Shown: positions 1 through 8,099, counted from the stretch's first letter. The stretch: 9,180 bases of DNA from Candidatus Kerfeldbacteria bacterium (GCA_016192205.1 JACPUP010000054.1:1-9180); one strand, 5' to 3'. Translations and numbers: made by a program. The notes: generated from the letters alone by a model not told the origin.

Positions 1-3
1 ACG

Positions 4-150
4 TTTGGGGGTATTTACACGTCGGGTACTGCTGACCGCGGCCCTCACGGCGGCAACGCTCGTCCTGGCGCTTTTCAGCGTGGTAGCCTACGGCACGCTG
101 GCCGAACGCAGCGCCGCGTCGAAAAACGCTTTCGTGTCAATACCCCCAAA
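4..150. repeat. 147-bp unit bounded by a 17-bp inverted repeat
   Basis: The arms are 4-20 and 134-150. TTTGGGGGTATT at 4-15 is exactly the reverse complement of AATACCCCCAAA at 139-150. Over the full 17 bp there is one mismatch (T16 against C138). The inner 113 bp encode no recognised protein. The size and terminal inverted repeats suggest a MITE-like element or a paired regulatory site. Only 3 bp of left flank are visible, so a target-site duplication cannot be tested. Confidence 0.5.
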
Positions 151-182
151 AAACCAGAAACCTTGCACCCAGAACCAAAAAC
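145..182. repeat. Degenerate AACC word repeat downstream of the helicase gene
   Basis: Between the inverted-repeat unit and the helicase stop, the plus strand repeats words of the type CCARAAACC and CCAGAACC. On the minus strand this is GGTTTTTGG, GGTTCTGG, GGTTTCTGG and GGTTTTTTGG in succession. It overlaps the right arm of the inverted repeat by 6 bp. No hairpin strong enough for a terminator is seen. It starts immediately after the helicase stop codon. Confidence 0.45.
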
Positions 183-3100
183 CTATTCTGCTCGATACGG
201 ACAGATGTTCCGGAAGTCACACGATCGACACACCATCCCAGGCGTAGCCGCGAACTGGCCGGCTTTGATCTTGGCAATGATGCCATCAGCCCAGGTGGTG
301 ACCGACTCGAGGTCTGGCCGCTTGGGCTCGTACTCCTCGGTCGTGCCGTCGAGCACGAACGAGAACTGCAACTTCTCCACCTGCACGTCAAACAGCTGCG
401 GGTCCTGCAGCGCGAGCGTGTAGAGGAACAGCTGGTAGCGCTCGGACTGCTTGAACAGCTTCTTCGTGGCGGTCGAGCGCGTGGTCTTGTAGTCGATGAT
501 GGCGACACGAGGTTTGTCGCCGGACTCGTCGGTGATGTCAATCCGGTCGATCTTCCCCAAAAGTGTAATCTGTCCGTGCTTGACCGTAAACCTCTGCTCA
601 AGCTTCCAGGGGATGGGCCAGTCGCCGCGGTGCGCAGCGTAGAACCGTTTCAACGCCTCACGGCCTTCGGCGCGCCGCTCTTCCATCTGCTGCTCACTCT
701 CGTACCACTCGCCGATCCAGAGCCGGTCGTAGAGGTCGAGCAGCTCTTTTTCGCTCACCAGATCTGTGTCGGTACGGAGCTTTCGTTTGGGCGAGGCATC
801 ACCTGGCCCAAAGAAACTCCCCTGCTCTGCTTCGGCCCGCTGCTTCAACAATTTGAAAAACTCGAACAACGTATTGTGCATGGTTGAGCCGAACGACAGG
901 TTGCCCGTGAGTTTGCCTGGGACCTTCAGCACGTGCTCGTAGCGGTAACGCCAGGGACAGAGCTCGTAGGAATGGAGCTTGTAGTAGTTGAACGAATCGT
1001 CCTCGTCCACGACGCGCTGGAGCGCAGGCTCAAGCGGCGGCGCTGGTTTCTCGGCCGTCGTCTTCGGCAACGTGCGAGCGGCGGCCGGCTTCTTGACCGG
1101 CTTTTCGAGCAGGCCGGTCTCGTAGAGGAACGCAGACGGTTTTTTGTTGGTGACCCCGCCGTAGTCAAGTGCCCACGACAGGTACAGGCCATCGCGGCAG
1201 CGCGTGGCCGCCACGTAGAACAGCCGACGCTCCTCCTGCAGGTGGACATCGCCTTCTGGCAAGATTTCGTTGACGAGCGCGTTCGGCAGCGCGATGGGGT
1301 CAGGCCGCTCAATGGTCGGGAACCGCTTGTCCACGAGCTGGGGCACGAACACGAACGGGAACTCCAGGCCTTTGGCAGCGTGGATGGTCAGCACGCGTAC
1401 GGCGTCTGGCGTGTCATCGAGATCGATGGCCAATCGGCCTTGCTCGCCAGCTTCGATCTGGCCCTCAAGGTCTTCGAGGAAGCGTTTGACTGTGGGCTCG
1501 TCATTGCCGCGTTGGAAATCCTGCACGAGCGTCAAGAACTGCAGCAGCGTTTTCGTGCGCTCGTAGTCGCGGGCGTTCTGCGGGTTTTCGTAGTCGGCGA
1601 GGAGTCCACTGTCTTCCAAGAACGCCATGATGACTTCCATGACGCTCGTGCGCCGGGCCGCATCGGTGTGGCGCTGGATGAGCCGCATGAGTTTCTCCAC
1701 GCCTTGCCGGCCCTCGTTGCTCACCTGTTTCAGCGTGGCCACGCGGCGGAACGTATCGTAGAGGGAGTGGCTCTCGCGTTTGGCCGCGTGCCCGAGCTCA
1801 ATCAGGTCGCCGGTTGCAATGTTGAAGGTTGGCAGTTGCGCGACACGGTACAGCGCCTGGCTCTCGTGGTAGTCGTCCAGCAGCTTTAGGTACGCCATGA
1901 CATCGAGTACCTCGGGTTTGCGGAACAAGCCGCGCGAGGCCACGAACTGGTGCGGGATCCGTTTGCGCTTGAACGACTCGAGCACGGGCAGGGCGTGGTC
2001 GTTGGCACGCACGAGTACGGCAAAATCTGACCAGCTGGATGGTGTGCGACCGGCACTGTCCTTCAATCGCAGTATCGTGTCGGCGATGAGGTCGGCTTCG
2101 TCGTCCTGCGTCCCGGCGTGGAGTAGTTCGATGGTCCCGTTCCCCTTCCGTTCAGCTGTTAACTTTTTCGATACAGCCGTTCGAAAACTGCCGCCTGCGC
2201 CCCGTGCCCTCCGCCCCATGCCCTGTGGTTTGCGCCCTGTGCCCAGCTTATACTCCAGCCGCTCCGGATTATTCAGCTGTATGAACCGATACGCGAAGTC
2301 AAGAATGTTCTGCTTCGTGCGGTAGTTATCCGTCAGCACAACTTCGGCCGAGTTCGGGAAATCCTTCTTGAACTCGAGGATGTTCGACACGGACGCACCG
2401 CGGAACTTGTAGATGGACTGGTCATCGTCACCGACCACCGTGAGGTTGTTGCGTGGGGCGGCCAGCAGTTTGATGAGCTCATACTGCGCCCAGTTCGTGT
2501 CCTGGAACTCGTCGACGAGAATGGACTGGAATTGCTCGCGGTACCGCCCGAGCACGTCGGCCCGCTCGCGAAACAGCCGGAGCGTCTCGAGCAACAGGTC
2601 GCCGAAGTCGAGCGCGTTCTGCTCGTGGAGCAGTTGCTGGTAGACGTGGTAGGCGTTCGCGACCTCTTGGATTCGGCGCACCTCGCTGACCTGATCGTCT
2701 GCAGCGGCCTTCTTCACAAACGCGTCGCTGTCGCGATCGAGCTGGAGCGAGCGGGCGTACTCAACGTACTGCTCGGGCGTCACCGCTTCGTCCTTGGCGC
2801 GCGAGAAGTGCTTGACCAGCGCGCGGATGAACTTGGTCGGGTTGCCGCGCGGCCGGTACACATCGAGGCTAAAACGCTCGAGGTGCCGGCGGATGAGCCG
2901 CCACTGGCCAGTCTCGTTGAAGAGCGCGAAGTCCGTGTTCAGGCCGATTTCCAAACCGTGCTCTTTCAAGATGCGTTCGCAGAAGCTGTGGAACGTCGAC
3001 ACCCACAGGTCGAGGTACCCGTACGGCAACAACGCGGACACGCGGTCGGCCATTTCGCCGGCGGCCTTGTCCGTGAACGTGAGCGCCAGCACGTTGTCGG

Positions 3101-3251
3101 TTTTCAGTCCCTGCTCGACGACCAGCCAAGCCACGCGCTGCGTGATGACCGTGGTCTTGCCCGTGCCCGCCCCAGCCACGATCAAGAGTGGCCCGTCGCC
3201 ATGCGTGACGGCACGCCGCTGAGCTTGATTGAGTTGCCCAAGGCCTTCCAT
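183..3251 (-). CDS. UvrD/PcrA-type superfamily 1 helicase fused to a C-terminal Fe-S RecB/AddB-like nuclease
   Basis: A 1022-residue ATP-dependent 3'-5' DNA helicase with a nuclease tail, probably cytoplasmic and acting in double-strand-break or damaged-DNA processing. Helicase motifs are complete: Walker A AGAGTGKT (26-33), Ia LTFTDKAAGEM (about 58-68), II with D247 E248 in LVDEFQDT, III GDDDQSIYKFRGA (274-286), IV NYR (309-311), V VLTIHAAKGLEF (620-631), VI RRLFYVAATR (675-684). A Lys/Pro/Ala-rich linker (about 716-745) leads to a PD-(D/E)XK nuclease: H792, D902 in GKIDRID, D920-Y-K922, and Y939-Q940. C765, C1008, C1011 and C1017 surround it (C-X2-C-X5-C at the end), the arrangement of AddB/Cas4-type iron-sulfur nucleases. 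PcrA/UvrD proteins without the tail are about 700-750 residues, so the extra length is the nuclease. Residues 338-360 are an odd Gly/Arg-rich insert. The ATG lies 48 bp after the surface-protein stop, has no Shine-Dalgarno, and has a -10 box almost touching it. A single-chain analogue of AddAB/AdnAB is my inference. Confidence 0.95.
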   Translation of the reverse strand: MEGLGQLNQAQRRAVTHGDGPLLIVAGAGTGKTTVITQRVAWLVVEQGLKTDNVLALTFTDKAAGEMADRVSALLPYGYLDLWVSTFHSFCERILKEHGLEIGLNTDFALFNETGQWRLIRRHLERFSLDVYRPRGNPTKFIRALVKHFSRAKDEAVTPEQYVEYARSLQLDRDSDAFVKKAAADDQVSEVRRIQEVANAYHVYQQLLHEQNALDFGDLLLETLRLFRERADVLGRYREQFQSILVDEFQDTNWAQYELIKLLAAPRNNLTVVGDDDQSIYKFRGASVSNILEFKKDFPNSAEVVLTDNYRTKQNILDFAYRFIQLNNPERLEYKLGTGRKPQGMGRRARGAGGSFRTAVSKKLTAERKGNGTIELLHAGTQDDEADLIADTILRLKDSAGRTPSSWSDFAVLVRANDHALPVLESFKRKRIPHQFVASRGLFRKPEVLDVMAYLKLLDDYHESQALYRVAQLPTFNIATGDLIELGHAAKRESHSLYDTFRRVATLKQVSNEGRQGVEKLMRLIQRHTDAARRTSVMEVIMAFLEDSGLLADYENPQNARDYERTKTLLQFLTLVQDFQRGNDEPTVKRFLEDLEGQIEAGEQGRLAIDLDDTPDAVRVLTIHAAKGLEFPFVFVPQLVDKRFPTIERPDPIALPNALVNEILPEGDVHLQEERRLFYVAATRCRDGLYLSWALDYGGVTNKKPSAFLYETGLLEKPVKKPAAARTLPKTTAEKPAPPLEPALQRVVDEDDSFNYYKLHSYELCPWRYRYEHVLKVPGKLTGNLSFGSTMHNTLFEFFKLLKQRAEAEQGSFFGPGDASPKRKLRTDTDLVSEKELLDLYDRLWIGEWYESEQQMEERRAEGREALKRFYAAHRGDWPIPWKLEQRFTVKHGQITLLGKIDRIDITDESGDKPRVAIIDYKTTRSTATKKLFKQSERYQLFLYTLALQDPQLFDVQVEKLQFSFVLDGTTEEYEPKRPDLESVTTWADGIIAKIKAGQFAATPGMVCRSCDFRNICPYRAE
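2172..2240 (-). repeat. GCCC-rich word repeat forming a 23-codon in-frame insert in the helicase
   Basis: The plus strand carries three copies of the 11-mer GCCCYRTGCCC at 2199-2209, 2213-2223 and 2234-2244 (GCCCCGTGCCC, GCCCCATGCCC, GCCCTGTGCCC), the last running 4 nt past the insert. Read on the minus strand, the segment encodes residues 338-360, rich in Gly, Arg and Ala, between EYKLG and SKKLTAERKG. From what I know of UvrD-like helicases, the stretch between motif IV and the following strand is normally short here and has no such sequence. The length (69 nt) keeps the frame open. The exact borders are estimated from the change in amino-acid composition. Confidence 0.6.
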
Positions 3252-3258
3252 CGCCCAA

Positions 3259-3267
3259 ACTATAGCA
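3259..3267 (-). promoter_or_regulatory. Extended -10 promoter of the helicase-nuclease gene, probably leaderless
   Basis: The minus strand reads TGCTATAGT, an extended -10 (TGn plus TATAGT, one mismatch from TATAAT). The last T is at 3259, so transcription would be expected to start near 3252, one base before the ATG at 3251. No good -35 is seen at the normal spacing, as is usual for extended -10 promoters. The short gap and the absence of a Shine-Dalgarno fit a leaderless mRNA. Read-through from the surface-protein gene remains possible. Confidence 0.5.
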
Positions 3268-3299
3268 ACGGAAGGGCCGAGGGTATAGGGACTTTTCCT

Positions 3300-6200
3300 C
3301 TATTTCGTTTTGAGGTACTGATAATCCGTCTTCTGCCCGTCCGGATTAATCACGGTCAGCACATACTTCTTCCCCTTCTTCAACTCCGACCGGTCAAACG
3401 TGACCTTGAGCGTGTCCGTGCCGCTGGCGCGCACCTTGACGGCCGGCTGCGTCCGATCGAGCAACACGGTCGATCCCTCACCGAAGTGTTCACCCGTAAT
3501 CGTAATCGTGACCTTTTTCGTGCTCACGCGGAAGCTCGTCGGCCGCACGGTGGCAATGCGCGGCGTCAACACCTGCCGCTCAATCGTATTGCCGCGGACC
3601 AAGAGCTTCTGCGGATCGAAGTCGAAGGCCCGGAGCTGCTTCCGGCTGTACCGCCAGGTTTTCAGCTCATCACCGGACTTCGTCACGAGCTCGGCCGAAC
3701 CGTTGCGGAGCAGGTCGAGCGGCTGGGTGATAATCTTCTTACTCGCCGCCACTGCGACGGTGTACTGCCGCTTGGGGTCGCGCACCTCGTAGACGCGGAC
3801 GGTCTGGCCGGTCCTCGGGGTCAGCACGAGGTCGTCGCTGGCGTCGAGGGTCAGATCAGCCAGGTGCAGGGAGCGGACACCGCGACGGTACTTCGCTCCC
3901 CAGGGCGTGAGTTTCTTCAGCAGCTTGCCGTCAGTGCCGTAGATGCGGACGTGGGTCGCGTCGCGAGACGTCGAACCCTGGACCGCGACCACGACCTGGC
4001 CGGTCGAGCCGCCGACGTTCGTCGTGCCGACGAGCACCTTGCCCTTGTGCTTCTTGAACGGCGTGATGGTGACCCGGCTGTCGCCGGAACCGACGGTAAC
4101 ATCCGTCAGCTTGTCTTTCCCGACGCTGACCTTCACCGGAACGAGCGCTCGACCAAAGCCCTTCCCGCTCGTGCCGACGACTGCGTAGGCGGAGAAGTGG
4201 TCCGAAGTCACGCACACAGTGTTGTTGCCTTTGTCCTGGGTGGCGTTCGGCGGCTGGCGCCAGCTGCCGGTCGCCGCATCCCAGTAACTCGGCACGAGCG
4301 AGTCTTCATCCACACCAGCGAACTCGAGCTGGAGATCGCTGTACACCATGCACATGGTGATGTTGCCGTTGAACCTCGTGATGGACGTGTTGTTCTCGTC
4401 GAACGCCTCGAGGTTGTAGCCATAGCCGATGGGCTGCGCGGTCTTCTGGCTCTGGATGTTGATGGTCGGGGTAGCGTTCACGGTGACGTTGCCGGAACTC
4501 GCCAACGTGTTGCCCGGGATGTTGATGGTCGTGCCATCGCCGAGCGTGATGACGCGTGAGGCGGTGGCGTCGAACGTCTCGGAGACCGGCGACGGGATCT
4601 CGAAACTCGCTTTGCCGAGTGCAAAGTGCTTCGTCGTGAGCTTCTTGCGGCCGATGACCACGATTTTCTCCGGGCTGTGGAGGAACGTCGAACCGGCGTT
4701 CGCGTTCGCGTTGCAGTGGTAGGTCGAGTCAAACGTGTAGTTGAGACTGTAGCTGCCGTTAATGACCGGCGCACCGTTCGAGTTCCCGTCCTCGCTCCAG
4801 CAACTCACCCAGCCATTCTGGATGGCGACGTCGTTGTAGGTGACGAAGCCCTGCATCTTCCCATCGGCCTCGCGGAGCTGGAGGGTGAGATCGGCGGTCT
4901 TCGTGTTCCGGAGGTCGGCCTGACCGTGTTTCGGCGGCATGAAATTGCTCTCTGGTGGCAAGCCGGCGTTGACCGTGTACCAGTGGCTGGAGATGGCCGG
5001 CAGGCTGACAACGCCGCGGTCATCCGTCTCCGCGCCGGTGTTCAGGTAGAGGTCGAGGAAAGGATCCTGTTCTGGCCCTTCGTCCGCAGCTTTGACCGGC
5101 GTCAGGCTGGCGATGGCGGCGCGACGCGTCTGCTGGGAGGTTGACTGCACGAACGACTGGGCCGTCGGGAGCGACTCGCCCGCAAAGGCAGCGCGGCACT
5201 CCTCGTCATGTTCAAGACAGTACTCGGTGCACTGGAGGGCATTCGTGCAGCCACCCGGCCCTTCGGAGCCCGGCGGCAGCTTGAACTCCTCGCACTCCTT
5301 CCGGTTCTTCTTCTGTTTGCAGTAGGCAATGACCTCCTCTGGCGTCGTGGTGTTCCCGGGGCCTTGGAAGACCTCGGGCTGCTCACGATCCTCGGCCTGT
5401 TGCCGGAGCTCGTCAATCTCCTCGTGGTTATCCGCCCACACCCAGACGTGTCGGGCCGGCGTGCCGTTCGGTTCGAGGACGGTGACGTTGATGCGGGCGT
5501 CACCGGCCAGAACCTTGAGGTCCTTTTGGGTGCGCGTGCCTGACGTGACGATGACCCGATCATCCTGCGGCGGCCGGTTGAGGAATCCAGCCGATGGGTC
5601 AATAGAGTAGCCCAGGTGGTACTCGCCAGCGAGCAGGCTCAATTCGTAGGTGCAGTCCGGGTTGATCTGTGTGCCGTACCAGCGGAAGTTGTCGGTGTTC
5701 GCAAAGACCTCCCCGCGGAAGTTGCAGCTCCGGAGCGGGAAGCCCGAGCCATCAACGATCCGGCCGAAGATGGCCGCGTCATTCGCCTGCACGATGATAT
5801 TCTGCTCGACAGTGGCATCGGCGATGAGGGTCACCGTTTGACCGCCCACGGGCGAGTACTGGCTGTTCGGCGGGACGTGAATGCCGAGCTCACCGGTCGA
5901 GTAGAGCGACGATGGCACGCGGAACTGGAAGGTGCCGCGGTCAATCCCGCCGCCGTACTCTCGGTGGAACTGGCCGGCTGTTACCGTGGACGGCCGGAAG
6001 TAAGCCCAGCCGTTGAACTGGCCGAACTGGCTGCCGTCGGTGGCAACGACATTCCCTCTGATGGTGACGTCCGCGTACGTGAGGACGAAGTTCGCCCCGC
6101 CCACCGTGGCCGTCTCGGTCGACACGTAGATGTCAACCGGCGGACCGTCATAGACGTAGGCCGCGCCGCGGCCCGAGTCGAAGTGGATGTTCCAGCGACC

Positions 6201-8099
6201 TTGCGTGGCGGCCAGGTCAAAGTTCCCGGACGCATCCGTCTGGACGTTGCTCCAGGCGGCGCAGCCCTCGGGGCCACAGTCGAGGTTGCCGTTGATCCAG
6301 ATGCCTGGCAGCGGCTTGCCCGACTTGTCGGTGACCAGGCCGGTGATGTGCGCGCGCTTCTCCTTGACCGTGAAGTTCGCCGTGACCGTCTGGTCGTCCG
6401 CCACCGTGACCTTCTGGTTGCGGGTGAAGAACCGGTTCTCCGGCATCCAGACGTCGAGGTTGTACGTGCCGCCCACGAGGTAGAGCGTGTAGGTGCCGTC
6501 CGCCCCGATCTGGGCATTCGACCAACGGTTGCGGCCGTCCTGCGTCTGCGAGTTCGCGTTGACGTTCCCGCGCGAAACAGTCGTGCCGTTCTCTTTCTTG
6601 ACTGTGCCGGTGATAATGGCCGTTGCCTTCATGACCGTAAAGCTCACATTCTCCGTCTGCGAGACGGTGGTGTTGGGGAAATCGACGATGACCTCGGTCT
6701 CGGTGAACAGCCAGTCGGCGGTTGGGCAGTCAAAACTCCGATCCGGCTCGACCCGGAGATTCCACGAACCCGGAGCGAGCGTCAACACATAGCTGCCATC
6801 GGTGTTTGTCCGCGTGTCAGCCCAGCCGAAGCCCCCGCGGCTATTCGCCTGGACGCGCGCGCAGAAGACTGGCGTCCCGTCGGATTTCCTGACCGTGCCC
6901 GAGACGAATTTACTGGCCTGGGAAAGGGTGATGTTCTTCGTGGTCAGCCCGCCGGTGATGGTCACGGTCTCGGGGTCAGGCCGAACCACGTCCGTCATAT
7001 TCTGCGGCGGGTTGACTTCGAGTTTGTAGGTACCGGCTGGCAAGCCGCCGATCCGGTACTTGCCGTTCTGGTCCGTGTTCGAGCCTTGGTCGAGCGTCCA
7101 GTCGTCGTTATGAAGATTCAACCACACGCCCTGCACTGGCGTGACGCCGTCTGGTCGGAAGACTGTGCCGGCGAGCTGCGGTGTTGACAGTCGCGTTGGC
7201 GTGGCGGTGAGATCGAGGCCGGCGGCCGGGACCGTGATGGTCTGGCGCGGTGAGCTCGTGTAGAGTTCGGTGTCCCAGACATTGACCTGAAGCGTGTAGG
7301 TGCCGGCTGGGACGCGGCCGAATTTGAACTTGCTGTTTTGATCGAAAGCGGAATGCCGGTTGATCGTGCCATCGTCGTTCCACAAGTCAGCGCTCACGTG
7401 GAGCCGCAGGTTCCAATCGTCGTTCCACGGCACGGGCGTCCCAGTCGGCAACGCGACGATCCCGACAATGAACGGCGCATCGAAGGCGACGTTGCCAAGC
7501 TCGAGCGTCGTGGCCGGGTTCGTCACGGTAATGGTCCGCTCGGAGGTGACGTGGGGCGACGGGTCGTGCGGCTGGGCCTGGACAATGTACGTGCCAGCCC
7601 CGAGGTCGCCGATGAGGAACCGGCCGTTGTCCCCGGGGCAGTGCCAACGGTTGATGGTTGAGGTCGCGTCGCGGACGTTCACGCAGCCGCTCGAGGCCGT
7701 GCCGGCTGGGGTTGTGAGCGTGCCGGCCACGACGGTGGTCGGGATGTCAACGCGGAATCCAGTGATGCTCGCGGTAATGGTGACGGACCGGCTCTGGGGA
7801 TTGGCGTAAATGGCGTCGCCCCAGAGTGAGACATCCATCGTATAGTGAGCGGGATCGAGCCCGGTGACCGTAAAGTTTCCGCTGCTGTCCACCGATCCAC
7901 CCCAGCAGCCGCTGTTGCTGCAGAGGTTTATCCAACCGCCGGACGTGTAGACGTTCCCATTCGGCGTGTAGAGCGTTCCGCCGAACGACAGGGAGCCAGC
8001 GTCAACGCGGCTCCCAGCGTTGAAGAGGAACAAGAAGGTGAACGCGAAAACAGCGGCGACGGCCAGCGTTACCGGAATCCCTCTCATGGAGTGTCGCAT
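3300..8099 (-). CDS. Giant exported surface protein with tandem carboxypeptidase-regulatory-like beta domains, Cys-rich insert, ZU5-like and IPT/TIG domains
   Basis: A 1599-residue protein. Residues 1-34 look like a signal peptide: basic start, hydrophobic core about 8-27 (TLAVAAVFAFTFLFLF), and a V-D-A cleavage site before G35. Nine or ten tandem beta-sandwich units of 85-100 residues follow (about 36-863, plus a split one from 866), each with a D-x-x-G turn and a closing AGTYxLxV-type strand (key aromatics Y86, Y171, Y268, Y358, W446, Y546, W636, Y827). These resemble carboxypeptidase-regulatory/CNA-B-like domains. Residues about 891-1014 are a Cys-rich insert. Another beta unit (about 1078-1160), a ZU5-like domain (about 1175-1309, ending HFSAYAVVG), FG-GAP/VCBS-like repeats (about 1350-1500, e.g. 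ADLTLDASDDLVL and DLLRNGSAELV) and an IPT/TIG domain (about 1515-1597) complete it. I see no LPXTG motif or C-terminal membrane anchor, so it is secreted or held non-covalently. A role in adhesion or cell-cell contact is inferred from architecture only. The first of two nearby ATGs (M1, M5) was kept; neither has a Shine-Dalgarno. Confidence 0.9.
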   Translation of the reverse strand: MRHSMRGIPVTLAVAAVFAFTFLFLFNAGSRVDAGSLSFGGTLYTPNGNVYTSGGWINLCSNSGCWGGSVDSSGNFTVTGLDPAHYTMDVSLWGDAIYANPQSRSVTITASITGFRVDIPTTVVAGTLTTPAGTASSGCVNVRDATSTINRWHCPGDNGRFLIGDLGAGTYIVQAQPHDPSPHVTSERTITVTNPATTLELGNVAFDAPFIVGIVALPTGTPVPWNDDWNLRLHVSADLWNDDGTINRHSAFDQNSKFKFGRVPAGTYTLQVNVWDTELYTSSPRQTITVPAAGLDLTATPTRLSTPQLAGTVFRPDGVTPVQGVWLNLHNDDWTLDQGSNTDQNGKYRIGGLPAGTYKLEVNPPQNMTDVVRPDPETVTITGGLTTKNITLSQASKFVSGTVRKSDGTPVFCARVQANSRGGFGWADTRTNTDGSYVLTLAPGSWNLRVEPDRSFDCPTADWLFTETEVIVDFPNTTVSQTENVSFTVMKATAIITGTVKKENGTTVSRGNVNANSQTQDGRNRWSNAQIGADGTYTLYLVGGTYNLDVWMPENRFFTRNQKVTVADDQTVTANFTVKEKRAHITGLVTDKSGKPLPGIWINGNLDCGPEGCAAWSNVQTDASGNFDLAATQGRWNIHFDSGRGAAYVYDGPPVDIYVSTETATVGGANFVLTYADVTIRGNVVATDGSQFGQFNGWAYFRPSTVTAGQFHREYGGGIDRGTFQFRVPSSLYSTGELGIHVPPNSQYSPVGGQTVTLIADATVEQNIIVQANDAAIFGRIVDGSGFPLRSCNFRGEVFANTDNFRWYGTQINPDCTYELSLLAGEYHLGYSIDPSAGFLNRPPQDDRVIVTSGTRTQKDLKVLAGDARINVTVLEPNGTPARHVWVWADNHEEIDELRQQAEDREQPEVFQGPGNTTTPEEVIAYCKQKKNRKECEEFKLPPGSEGPGGCTNALQCTEYCLEHDEECRAAFAGESLPTAQSFVQSTSQQTRRAAIASLTPVKAADEGPEQDPFLDLYLNTGAETDDRGVVSLPAISSHWYTVNAGLPPESNFMPPKHGQADLRNTKTADLTLQLREADGKMQGFVTYNDVAIQNGWVSCWSEDGNSNGAPVINGSYSLNYTFDSTYHCNANANAGSTFLHSPEKIVVIGRKKLTTKHFALGKASFEIPSPVSETFDATASRVITLGDGTTINIPGNTLASSGNVTVNATPTINIQSQKTAQPIGYGYNLEAFDENNTSITRFNGNITMCMVYSDLQLEFAGVDEDSLVPSYWDAATGSWRQPPNATQDKGNNTVCVTSDHFSAYAVVGTSGKGFGRALVPVKVSVGKDKLTDVTVGSGDSRVTITPFKKHKGKVLVGTTNVGGSTGQVVVAVQGSTSRDATHVRIYGTDGKLLKKLTPWGAKYRRGVRSLHLADLTLDASDDLVLTPRTGQTVRVYEVRDPKRQYTVAVAASKKIITQPLDLLRNGSAELVTKSGDELKTWRYSRKQLRAFDFDPQKLLVRGNTIERQVLTPRIATVRPTSFRVSTKKVTITITGEHFGEGSTVLLDRTQPAVKVRASGTDTLKVTFDRSELKKGKKYVLTVINPDGQKTDYQYLKTK
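5196..5321 (-). other. Six-cysteine module (C927-C968) of the surface protein
   Basis: The encoded residues hold C927, C936, C951, C957, C961 and C968 (C-X8-C-X14-C-X5-C-X3-C-X6-C), including GPGGC at 947-951 and CLEHDEEC at 961-968. Flanks are charged and low in beta character, unlike the rest of the protein. I recall similar GPGGC...C...C phrases in exported proteins of Parcubacteria and relatives. No function is known to me. Disulfide bonds are likely if the protein is exported, and metal binding is an alternative. Confidence 0.7.

Noticed and set aside
135..140. TTGACA on the minus strand, a perfect -35 hexamer
   Set aside because: No -10-like sequence is found at 16-18 bp spacing (CGCCGC region), and it forms part of the inverted-repeat arm.
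4..182. Possible intrinsic terminator after the helicase gene
   Set aside because: The inverted repeat has a 113-nt spacer and no compact stem followed by a T-tract.
5..247. Plus-strand frame of 80 residues starting with TTG, with a hydrophobic stretch that could be a membrane segment
   Set aside because: It overlaps the inverted-repeat unit and the word repeat, and its last 65 bases are antisense to the essential Cys-rich end of the helicase-nuclease. A gene beginning left of the window cannot be excluded.
933..1889. Plus-strand open frame of 318 codons
   Set aside because: It is antisense to helicase motifs V and VI and the linker, with no family resemblance.
2532..4559. Plus-strand open frame of 675 codons spanning parts of the helicase and surface-protein genes
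   Set aside because: It is antisense to two well-supported genes and crosses their boundary, and its Arg/Val/Leu-rich sequence has no recognisable domain. It reflects high GC at codon third positions.
5616..7187. Plus-strand open frame of 523 codons
   Set aside because: It lies entirely inside the surface-protein gene on the opposite strand, with Arg/Val/Asp-rich shadow composition and no motif.
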